DNA from: Nectonema munidae
Lineage: Eukaryota > Nematomorpha > Nectonematoida > Nectonematidae
NCBI GenBank assembly: GCA_030549495.1
Contig: JAUIRK010000891.1
Coordinates: forward strand, 248,001 to 312,000
Direction: 5' to 3'
DNA: 64,000 nt
Part shown: positions 45,965-56,185 of the stretch, one piece after another
Position numbering within the stretch: position 1 is the stretch's first letter
Layout of the letters: every line of letters begins with the position of its first letter
Program-made: the position numbers and the translations under genes
The notes under the pieces: generated by a model
What the model was told of the DNA's origin: nothing
The model's input: only the letters and a program-made list of their open reading frames with translations
The model's database searches: none

Positions 45965-48108
45965 CAGGGCGAGGAAAAATTGACCCAAAAAATTTAAAAA
46001 AAATTGACTTTTACTCAGAGAAAAAATTGACTTTTTAAAGTTTCATTGAATTGAACAACTATGAACACTCTAGAGAAAGTATTGAAAATTATTTCAAAGA
46101 ATCCATGACTTTGGAATACAACAACATATAATTAATGAGATTTTCTGATTTGAAATTCGATCATTTTCTAGCAGTTTTTTCAGTTTAGAAAAAAATCTTT
46201 CTACTTCTAAAGTTAAAACTTGACAATTTTGTAATTTGGGATAAGTACTGCGAGAGATTTGAGAGTTTTCCATATTCATGATTTTATTTGAATCTATTTT
46301 CAAGATAACTTTTAACGCCACATTCGTCTTAACACTAGAAAGACCGAAATAAAAGTATAACTAAAAAGACAAATGGGTCAAAATGAGCACTTTTCCAAAA
46401 ATTATAAAATTTTCAAAAAAATAAAAAAATATATTTTTTATTTACTTATTGTAAATTGATAAAAGGATGATTTTAATTTTTGTAACATTTTTTACATATA
46501 TCTTTTTTGGAAACGGATTTTTCACATGCATATTTCCCACATCTTTTATATCTTTCAATAGTTTTGTTTCTGCACTCTTTAGTTTGGCAAAGCTTTCTTG
46601 TAGATGAAGTTGACCTTACATCAGTGAAGTTTGTATCGTCAGAAGACATGTCTAAACTTTGAGAGCTAATAACAATTAGTTCTTCAACCAGTTTCAAAAT
46701 GAAATTTCGACGAGAAATAGAAGAATCATTAACTTTTTTATATAATATCCAAGTTGTATTCTTCCTTGCAGGTTGAAGTTTGATGACTCAGACCAGATTA
46801 TCCCATCTCTACCCATCAAAGCAGTAAAACTTGATGCTTCACATTCTTCAACTTCTGTAGAAACATTAGAAGTTTCAGAGTGATCGAAACTTTCAAAATC
46901 ATTGTCGTTTTCTTCATCACTTTTATTTGAAAAAAATTCTGATCCAGAATTCTCCTCTTCAATACTTTGAATAAACAACAAAGCATTTTTAGCAGCTACT
47001 CTTTCTGATTTTGGTGTATGCATTTTAAATGATAAAACTAAAGGATGATAGCAAAAAGAGATATGCAATGATGAAAAATAATTGATAAAGTATTAATCAC
47101 AGTGTAAAATGTCAAAATGACCATTTCGTCTTTGTATGTATATACAATCGTGTATCATAAAACAAAATCAATATAAATCAATCAAAATGAATAATTGATT
47201 GTATGAATGCTTATATTAAAAGTATAAGTATTTTGGCTAATTTCATTATGACTATCCTAGTGTGTTTGTGATACAAAGTTTGATAAGTGGTCATTTTGAC
47301 CACTCTGTCTTCCTAGTGAAATAAGATTGAAGAAACAAATAAAGGCATCTTCCACTGGAAAAGTCTCTATGTTGACTTTTTCCGACTAAATCCATGAATC
47401 GTGAATATTCTCAAATTATTGTTAGCAAGTTTTGACATATATTTTCTTTTTTTAACAATTTCTTGATATTTGGTAATAAAATTCCATCTGGAAGATTTTA
47501 ATGAAAATATTTTGCTGCTTGCAACCAATTTCTCAATTTCGTTACGATCGGAACTAAAGTGTTGCCGATAGGTTTGAAAAGGGAACGTCTTTTTCTATTA
47601 TTAATTTTGAATCATTTAATGCCGGTAATCTTCAATTTTGCAGGATAACTTAATTTTTAAGGTAAACTTGTGTAAAAGATGTGAAAAACATGCAATGATA
47701 AAAAAGTTTGGGAATAAAATTCCATAATTTCTGCAGCGGATATATCGTATGTAACCGCATTTGTCAACAAAATAAATTTGTCTTACAAAAAACTTCTTCA
47801 TGTTTAACCTCAGTCAGGCAAACTTTACAGTAAAACCTTTTATTAGATGAAAAAAGCCCAACTATTGTGGAAGTGTTGATATAAAGAAGAAATCTTTTAT
47901 GTATCGTTTATAACAATTTTAGGCACATTGAATCAAAAAGTGTTAAATATAAAAATTAACTTTATTGTCTTAAACTCAAAAAATTGACTTTGATTGACTT
48001 AAAAATTTGAAATTAGTTAAAATTTTTTAGACTAAACAAGTAAAGATATTCAAAGATTTTTTGCTAAGCGGAAATAAAAGTTGACTTAATTGACTTTTAC
48101 TCGCCCTG
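45965..48108 (-). mobile_element. hAT transposon, copy 2, interrupted by piggyBac
   Basis: Ends CAGGGCGAGGAAAAATTGAC and, inverted, CAGGGCGAGTAAAAGTCAAT. Same family as copy 1. The minus-strand transposase is split: N-terminal/core part 47950-47330 (FFIIACFSHLLHKFTLKIKL) and C-terminal part 46321-46094 (LTLEVERFFSKLKKLLENDR). The piggyBac derivative 46333-47318 lies between. Flanks GTAATAAG and GTTATTAC are not a direct duplication. Confidence 0.8.
46333..47318 (-). mobile_element. Internally deleted piggyBac element
   Basis: Ends CACTAGAAAGACCG (after TTAA 46329-46332) and, inverted, CACTAGGAAGACAG; the right-hand target copy is degraded (AAAT). Subterminal TGGTCATTTTGACCA-type palindromes occur at both ends. 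On the minus strand the acidic N-terminus (MHTPKSERVAAKNALLFIQS ... ALMGRDGIIWSESSN) runs straight into the C-terminal RRNFILKLVEELIV and cysteine finger CQTKECRNKTIERYKRCGKY...CKKCYKN. The whole DDD catalytic core of about 300 residues is missing, so it is a non-autonomous deletion derivative. Confidence 0.8.
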
Positions 48109-48493
48109 GTTATTACCAAAAACGTAGTTCATCATGCATTCATTTTTAGATGGACTGGAAATTTTACGTCAGAATTTAGCAGTGAAATTACTCCAACTAA
48201 CTTATATAAAATTTACACTAAAATTGCAATCTAAATCTACAAACTGGTTCAAGTTATGGAAAATGTTAGTTATGAATAACATAACAGAAAATGGTAAACA
48301 TAAAACCGTGAATTATTGAAAATTAACGCCATCTACAATAAAAAAGACCTAAGAAAATGTATAAAGTATATGTATATTTGAAACTCTTGTAGTTTTTGAG
48401 AGAACTACAAAAAAATTCTAACAATTTAGTTAAATTTATTGATATTTAAAATTAAAAGATGAGTTATTACCAAACACGTAGTTCTTCATACAT
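48109..48493. repeat. Duplicate of a piggyBac 3' edge
   Basis: TTATTACCAAAAACGTAGTT at 48110 and TTATTACCAAACACGTAGTT at 48465 are direct repeats about 355 bases apart, with CATTCATTTT following in both. The second is the coding end of the piggyBac remnant 48494-49190. No gene seen between. Confidence 0.6.
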
Positions 48494-49190
48494 TCATTTT
48501 GAACAGTTCTGACATGTGTATTTAGTATGCACTTTGCAAATGGTTTTTTTTTTGCAAATTTCACACTTTCTTGTTCTTCGTTTCTTAGGTTTACATATTG
48601 ATACATAGCAATAACCATGAGAGGAGGAGGAAGAAGTCGGAATAATCGTTTGTTCGATCCCATAGAAGAGAATCAGGTTATTTATGAGAGAGTGCGTTTG
48701 AGGGTCGTTGCACCTGTTTACCAGGGAGAGCTCTCCCAACTTCAAACATAATTTTCTTATAAAATATTTTCTTCCTCTTTTTTGGGTAGATAAAAATTTT
48801 TCAGGTGCGTTGCTTTTTTGTATCACCCAACTATTGTATGTAGTTATGTCCAAGTAGTTACAGAATATCAAAAAGGACCATCTTCTTGAAGGCTTGTAAG
48901 ATGTGAAATCTCTTAGCATCCTATTACAGGTATCGATGCCTGACTTGAATTTATTATAATCGAGCAAAATTTCGGGCTTTCACGCCCCTCAATTCAATTT
49001 TACCAAGATATTGAGAAGATAATACATGAACAACTTTAAAAAATTTTCTAGCATGTTTGTAAGGTATAATATAAGCAGTCAAAGAAGCATAATCAGTGTA
49101 CTGAAACTTGCTGTTACTTTCGGGTAATTTCAAGTCTTTAAGGTGGGAAAGTCTAAAAATTTAAGGCATAAAGCCAAGTTCCAATAAAAC
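48494..49190 (-). pseudogene. piggyBac transposase, C-terminal half
   Basis: Minus-strand pieces: 49190-48970 (LKLPESNSKFQYTDYASLTA region, degraded), 48967-48494 MLDYNKFKSGIDTCNRMLRD, SRRWSFLIFCNYLDITTYNS, RKYFIRKLCLKLGELSLVNR, and the C-terminal cysteine finger CEICKKKTICKVHTKYTCQN. YNKFKSGID is the conserved YN..K.GVD block. The N-terminal half is absent. Confidence 0.85.
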
Positions 49191-50099
49191 TTGTTAAAGG
49201 CAAGGCTCTTTTTTTGCAACTTGACACTTTACTTTCATTGCCATTGTTATCGAGTTTATCCTCATCATATAAATTTAAAAAAAAATTTTCACTTTATTTG
49301 TTACTTCAAAATCGGTGAAAAATTTACTTTTAAAACTTGGATCAAGAAAAGTTTCATTAGGCATTATATTTTTAAACATTGTGTTGTCTATGACTTGCAC
49401 AATGTGCTTCTGTTTCTGTCTCCCCCCCCCCCTCTCTTCAGAATGCATATCAGGCGTGTAGCTTTTACTCTTTTTCGTATCTCTCTGTTATCCCCTCCTT
49501 CCTATCTTGTAATTACTGCAATATGATGTGGAATGGTATGCATTGCTCGTGTGCGACTCATTTTGACGACATCTTTCAAATGGAGCACAATTCCAGTGGA
49601 ATGGATATATTATATTATTTAAAGCTTGAATAGTTTTAATGAAATAATTTAAGATAGATATTAGAGAAAAAGTGCGGATGCGATTTTTGAGATAATAAAA
49701 ATCCGCGGATGAGGATGCGAAGCGGATGTGAATTTTTTGTGGATGATCCCCATATGTGGAAGCGAATGCGGATATCCGATACATCACTAGCCAAAAGTGC
49801 TCGGTTGAGTAGAAGGCAGTAATATTTATGAAATCATATATCAATAAAGGAAATTCTTTTATCAATTGGGCTTAAATATATAAAAGTCAATGTAGTATCG
49901 TACTAATTAAATATAAACCATTTTAACCACATAGAAATGTAGTATTCATTACCCCTGTATATATTGACAAAATACGCTCATGATGAAATAGAGAAAGCTC
50001 AATTTACTAGATAGGAAGAAAATAGTTTAAAAATGATTAAAAAAAATATCTGATGAGAAATTAACCAGAGTTAAACAGTTTCCGCAATTTAAATGTAGA
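49191..50099. other. AT-rich DNA with a C-rich run
   Basis: CTCCCCCCCCCCTCTCTTC near 49421 and a stretch of GCGGATG repeats near 49670-49770 (GCGGATGCGATTT..., GATGCGAAGCGGATGTG). No gene seen. Confidence 0.4.
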
Positions 50100-50193
50100 A
50101 TGACAAAAATATTTTCAGAATGGATAAGTTTATTTTAAAAAGTTAAATGTGAAAGCTAATTTACTGACAGATGAAATATTTTGTGTGAATTAA
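50100..50193. mobile_element. TTAA-element fragment with a new piggyBac-type end
   Basis: ACTGACAGATGAAATATTTT and the following GAATTAA match the inner region of the satellite TTAA element (4560-4590, 60575-60600). At the TTAA (50190-50193) the match stops and CCCTCGCAGTACGGACC begins, a piggyBac-style terminus. A partner end was not found. Confidence 0.5.
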
Positions 50194-50369
50194 CCCTCGC
50201 AGTACGGACCATGGCTTTTTACTCCATCTTCGAACTTTAAACATTTTTTTGACTAAATAATTAATATGTAAGCCTATTAAAAAACAATATGTATATTTTA
50301 ATCGGACAATGTAAATTTAATTTAAAGGCAAAAAAATCGATTATACGACTAAATACTTAGTCCCAAAAT

Positions 50370-51425
50370 AGCTAGTTCTGATATAGCTTGACCAAAATAG
50401 CTAGTTCCAAAATAGCTAGTTTACCAAAATAGTTAATTTGGTACTAGCTGTTTACTCATATAATCGTCTATTTCTAGTAGGAAAATATAGGGTTGGAAGA
50501 ACATGAACATAATTTGTTTTTTACAATAAAAGACATTTTTTTACAACAGAAATATTCCTATTCATTATAAAAATGATAGGAAACTGTGCTCTTGAGAGGA
50601 TTTCTATTTCAAGGTTTAAAAAGGTAGTAAAGCTGATATATTTTATTTAAAATTTATATAACATTAAAAAGGAGGTCGTATGTGCTGACATCAGCGTCAA
50701 AACTTTTATAGAGAAAGTTGAGAATTAATACAATCTATTTAAAATTCACAAAGCAAGGCTTTGTTAAAAAAATCTTAAGTATATTTATTCAGTGTAGATA
50801 AATTGGCGCTGAGTCTTCATAAATAAATAAAAGTTGTAAAGAAAATAAATTGAAAACGTTGAGTAAATCTTTTATTTAACAAAATACCAGCAATAATATT
50901 TCGTTCACTATGATTTTATGTCATATATATCTGAAGAAGGTCATAGTGACCGAAATATCATTGCTGGTATTTTGTTAAGGTTTACTCAACGTTTTCAATA
51001 TATTTATTCATTTTGGAGTCTATGTTTTAAAGTTTAAATTTTTCCATTACTTTCTTTGGCTTTTTTCTTGTAGTCCCTCTTTCGCCTGATAAATAAGCAG
51101 TCAATTTAGTTCTTTGCCTAGTTTCCTCCTGTTGAATGCCTCTCAAAAACCGCCATAACGAAGGATGTGGAGAATCATATATGTGAGACAGACATTCAAA
51201 TGATGTAATTTGAATATTACAAGAATAATTGGAAATGGTGATTTAGTACACTATTTTAAAACCAGATATTTTTGAACTAGCTATTTTGGTATACTAGCCA
51301 TTATGGAACTAGCTATTTTGGATACTAGCTATTATGGCACTAGCTATTTTGGTATATTTTAGGACTAGAATTTTGGACAAGGTAATTTAGAACAAGCTTT
51401 TTTGGAACTAGCTGTTTTGGGTTTC
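50370..51425. mobile_element. Element with ends made of inverted short-motif arrays
   Basis: The left end (50370-50460) repeats a motif close to AAAATAGCTAGTTCC on the plus strand four or five times; the right end (51263-51425) repeats its reverse, GGAACTAGCTATTTTGG, about seven times. The inside holds no transposase but carries the palindrome 50850-50998. The same motif appears at 55080 and, diverged, at 24340 and 56350. Confidence 0.6.
50850..50998. repeat. Palindrome with a hammerhead-like core
   Basis: Arms 50850-50903 and 50951-50998 are inverted repeats (ending CGTTTTCAA). Between them, 50931-50955 reads CTGAAGA, then a GGTC/GACC stem, then GAAA, resembling the conserved core of hammerhead ribozymes (CUGANGA...GAAA) found in Penelope-like elements, but with one extra A before the stem. 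Confidence 0.5.
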
Positions 51426-51959
51426 ACCCAAAAAATCATATAACACTTGATTTTTTTCATTAACTTTTTTCCTGAGACCTGTTGCCACAAAATTTTTTTT
51501 TAGTTTCTCTTCATTTTTTTCTGTTACAAATTTTCCATTTATTTTCTTGTGGAAATCTATTTAAAAAGAAGAAATTAAAAAAATTATCAAGATTTACCGA
51601 AAATAATTTGAAAAATATTTTCAAAAAAGGTTTTTGTGAAAAATTTTTTTAACTTTGTAATTTCGTTTGATAGGACCACTAATGCAAAATATGTTTTTGA
51701 GAAAAATACACAATAAAAAAAAAAACTATAAATATCATCATAAACCAAAGTAAATTTGTAAAATTTTTATCTCATAAATAGTTTTACTCCATTTTTTGAT
51801 CGGTATTGGAATATTTTACATGTTGAATATGATATAGCACTACTTACATATATATTACATACTAAAATACTTTTACTAGTAAACTTCTATCAAGGTTTTT
51901 CGCAATTTACTTGTAATAAAAAGTAGCATTTATTGTAAAAAGTGTAATAAAAATTTCAT
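51426..51959. other. AT-rich DNA
   Basis: Nothing recognised. Confidence 0.4.
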
Positions 51960-52640
51960 AAGAATTAATTTTCTTTTCTTGGTGATTTAGAATTCTTATA
52001 ACTTTGTCTGTACCTTTAACATGTATGACTTTGTCTTTAGCGTTGGCTTTTCTTTTCTTGGGTGGGTCATGTGTGAGAGTTGACGAGAGTGAGGAGTAAG
52101 AAACAAAGAATGATCAAATTCTGATGCTGGAGGCTTATATAGCCAACCCATAGACAGAAGGCGGGAAGCCACCCTATTTGTCTCCTTAACTAGCTTGTTA
52201 GCATCCAAATAAGGGGTGTTAATAGAGGGAGCAACCCTGTCTACGCGGCGCCTTTCCTTTAATGAAGCTGCCGATCGTCTTGAGGTGCCGCCTATTTCGT
52301 AGGTATGTCCCCTTGTCTGAATTTGTTAAAAATTTTCTTCCCAGAAGCTGAAAATCTAATTCAAAATCTCTAAGGCTTCTCGGTCCTGGACCAGAATTTA
52401 TCCCCTTGGAATTGTCTGAATTCGCCTTTTCTTTCTTCTTTGGAGGGTCCGTCTGCCGGATTTTCTTCTGATGTTACGTAAGAGATTTCCTCTCTTAGTC
52501 AGTCCAGGTATGGCTTCCTTTCCTTGGAAAGGAAACTGATCAGAATGTAGCTGATCAATGATTTTCCTCCGAAATTCCTTATTGCCGCAATGGCCGCCAC
52601 TTCTGAGTTAGATCTAATTTTTGCTCGATTATCCTTAACT
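51960..52640 (-). pseudogene. Retroelement fossil (RNase H-like region)
   Basis: A GC-richer island that stands out from its surroundings. On the minus strand it has a short stretch resembling the end of a retroelement RNase H domain (an ENPAD-type motif, as in DIRS-like and LTR-kin elements), followed by sequence that may be a gene end and non-coding tail. It is a broken fragment with several breaks; no flanking repeats were seen. Family assignment is tentative. Confidence 0.35.
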
Positions 52641-52659
52641 TAAAACTTAAATTAACTTA

Positions 52660-52975
52660 AAAAATTAGAGGTTAGATAATGTCATTTTTAAAATATATTT
52701 ACAAAAAGTGAAACTTTAAATTTGTTGGCTCCAGAAATTTAGTAAAAACAAAGAAGAGTTTAAAAATAAATTTTTATTAAATTACTATAAAATTATTAAT
52801 TAAATTTTTTTTAAATAAATTATTTTAAATCTATACATTTTTATTTATATAGAATTGTAGCTTCGAATGCAATACATTTTAAATTTATTGGAAGTAATGC
52901 CGGAGCCAACAAAATTAAAAAGTTTCACTTTTTGAAAATATATTTTAAAAATGGCATTATCCAACTCTAACTCTA
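52660..52975. repeat. Foldback repeat
   Basis: GATAATGTCATTTTTAAAAT with CAAAAAGTGAAACTTT and TTGTTGGCTCC at 52673-52735 is inverted at 52910-52965. A third partial piece is at 53015-53050. The loop is about 170 bases of AT-rich DNA. Confidence 0.8.
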
Positions 52976-55079
52976 AGCCTAAAAAATCTCTTATTCTTTT
53001 TGCATAAAGTTTTTTTAAAAATGACATTATCTAATGCAAACCATAAGCCCCAAAATCGATTACTCTTTATCTAATACATAAAAAACATTAAAAATTGCCT
53101 CCTAATCCCTTTTCAAAAACACAATAATTTTTACCAATTTGTCTTCCAATTTTTATTACTTCAAATCAATAAAGGAGCAGTTATGGAAGGATATTAAATA
53201 GCACAGCAAAATCTACCTAATTTAAAGAATATTAAAAAACATAATGCCTTTATCCACGTTGTCTCCCCATTTTTATTATTTCAAATCAAGCACGGAGCAA
53301 TATTATAAACATTATCAAATTAAACACACCCGAATGTCTAGCTATACTTACTCATAGTGATTTTTATTGTCCCCTCTTTATTAGAATCAAATCATTTTGG
53401 ATCAAATTTTATTATAAATGGTAGTAATATGTAATTGATTATAGTGAATAAAATTATGATAATTTAGTCGATGTCTTTATCCTTTTGAGGTATAAAAAGA
53501 TTATACTAAATAAAATTATAAAAATTTATTTAATTTTTCCATTCTTTTAGGAGTTTAGAAGATAATGGGTAACAATTATAAGGGGTTATCTCCCCTTTCC
53601 AACTTCTTGGCGTTATAAAAGTTATCTATTTACAAAAAGAACTATTTCCAATAAACATGAAGGCAAACAAATATAAAAGATCGATGCTTCATTTTAAGAA
53701 AGGGGGTGTGGGCCAAAACAAAGATTTTTTTTGGACTGCCATTGATTTAATTTATTGTATGGTTTAATCAACTTTGCTCTTAGTAAAAACTTGTGTGGAT
53801 AATTCAAAAATTAGAGGTTTGATTTAGTCAATTGGTTTTACATCTCTTTTCTTTTTTTGGATGGACAATGAGGTTATAGAATTTCAAGTATCAATATGTT
53901 ATACTTTTCTTTTTGACAGCTACCTTACCTCCGTGTACAAAGAAGAACTCCATGCTTGGAATCCGTTTCTTGGCACAATTTAGTGAACAAGCGATTGTTC
54001 AATGCATTTTACTTTATGAAGTTAACTGCTTTTAACTGATTTTGCCATAACAGTTTTCAAATTTGTTGGCAATGATTTTGAAGCTAATAATTGACGATGT
54101 ATAATGCAATGAATTCCAACAGCTTATGGGGAATTTATGCATGATTTCCATGCGAGTCCTCTGTAGTAGAGTTTAAACAAACATTATATTATTTGAGTGT
54201 TTGCTTTAAAAGATTTCGCACTATCTTTATTCCAATATAATTTTGTAAATCGTAACGAAATGATTTTGCACTGAACGATTTCGTTTCCAAATTCCGTGTT
54301 TGTCGAGTGTAAATTTCAGCTGAAAACAAATATTGATATAAGGCTAGGCTTTATATCACAAATATACTACAATTGTTGTTGAGAGAATCATTCTGCTCAA
54401 AAGATCGTCAGTAAACTCAATGGATCCTTTGTTTGCTTGCTAAAACTGGTGAAGTTTGAAGAAGAAGAAGAAGAAGGAAGATTGTAAAAAATGTAAATAA
54501 GTGTTTTGTATAAAAAGAAGGAAAAAAAGAAGAAGTGATTCATTTAATCAGAATACATACTCTTTCCTCACAATATTAACATGTCCAATCCTCCTTATAT
54601 TTTTTATCTCTTTTTATCCGCTGCCATCATAAACTTTTCTGCATGTATGTGTCAACTATTTTTTATTATGTTTTCATGTCATACTTTTGCAGGGAGAAAT
54701 GGTTTAGATCTTTGAAGATTTGCTCAAAATATGACACATGTTTGAGAATGAAGATCAAGCGTATCAAACTTCATGCTCATCGATAATATATTTACATAGT
54801 TAATTAATTGACTAAAAAAGCGATATTAAATATTATAGCCAAAGAGTATTTAAAAATAAACCTAATATGTAGGCGCACATGTATCTATAAAATATGGTGT
54901 GTGATGTAAAAGTTTGTTATAAGTTGTAAAATACAGAATAAAAGGTCATGGTGGTTTCTTCAATTTAATTTTATTGGGAACGACTCAAAATGACTTGTAC
55001 CTTGAGTAAGTACATTAGCACTTCTGCATCAAAATGAATAGTTTTCATGGTAGCTGGATCTATAATCGCTATTGTTGAA
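52976..55079. other. AT-rich DNA with scraps of repeats
   Basis: 53100-53300 contains two related stretches (TTGTC.CC.A.TTTTTATTA.TTCAAATCAA) in tandem. 53640-53715 is a short copy of a segment P sub-block (ATAAAAGATCGATGCTTCAT then AAGAAAGGGGG). 54460-54480 is a GAA run. No gene recognised. Confidence 0.4.
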
Positions 55080-55990
55080 AAATAGCTAGTTTAATATCTT
55101 AGCTGTTTCTAAAAGGGCTGTTAATCAAAACCAAGTAAGTTAGTATAATGAAATTTACTGGCATCCGAACAATTCGTCGTGGGACAATTCGTCCCCGGTT
55201 AATTCGTCTCCAGGACAATTTGTCTCCGGACAATTCGTCCCCATTTAATTCTTCTCCTGTTAATTTGCCTCCGGACAAATTGTTCTTGGTTAATTTTGCG
55301 TTAGAAAAGTATATCATTAAACAAATTACTTCTGATTTAGCTTTTTTTATTTGTAACTTGATCAATAAAAAATGAATACTGTGCTTTTATTGAAATTAAC
55401 TTAACACTAATTTACAATTTTTTCTAAAATAATTTAGGTAAATTTAAAGAGAGCGTAGTCTATGTATGCACTTCTTTTTGCTGCTTGAAATTAAATCAGA
55501 CTTTAATTTTTTTAATCCAACACATACTTGCCTCTATAAAAGTCTTAAATCGGTTTCTAGATAAGAAGAAAAGACAAGTCACAATAAAAATGATTAAAAA
55601 CAAAGTTTATTGAAAATAAGATGTTAATTTTAAAATTTGAGATTATGTGCAATTGCTTTTAAAAAAGTAAGTTTTTGGTTGGAATCATAATTTTTCATGA
55701 CGTTCTTTATTCTAATATTCATATCTATTATAAAAAAAAGTGTTCTATATGTATAGAAAAAAAATAGAAAAAAATATATCTTTCTCAACTTAGTTTAAAA
55801 AATTAAGTAACTTGAAAGCTAAAAAGCAATAATTAAAATAAAACATTTTTGAAACTTATTTAAATTTTAAAATTTCAAAGCTTGAAAATAATGAGATTGA
55901 AATTGAATGACAACAAATTGTCCGACGACGAATTGTCAGGGGACAAACTGTCCCACGACGAATTATCAGGAGACGTATTGTCTTAGAGCC
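55080..55990. mobile_element. Element with inverted GACAATTCGTC arrays
   Basis: The left array (55158-55280) has about eight units of GGACAATTCGTCCCCG-type; the right array (55912-55985) has about five units in reverse (GACGAATTGTC). The 55148-55375 and 55099-55365 ORFs are shadows of the left array. The middle is AT-rich without coding sequence. Same architecture as 50370-51425 but a different motif. Confidence 0.6.
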
Positions 55991-56185
55991 AAATTTACTT
56001 ACTTTTAGACATGATATTTTGTTTTTTCAGCAGAAAAGATTGTTTAAAAATATTTATATAAAATTGATAATATACCAATAGTTTAATTAACATACTTAAC
56101 AATAGAAAACGAGCAAAAAACATTAATCATTGATAAAAATTGATGAGTAAAAAATTTTTTAACAATGCTAAATAAAATTAAACCT

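Noticed and set aside
55099-55375. ORFs with repetitive peptides such as NLSPDNSSPFNSSPVN and ELNGDELSGDKLS
   Set aside because: Direct translation of the short-motif array on both strands.
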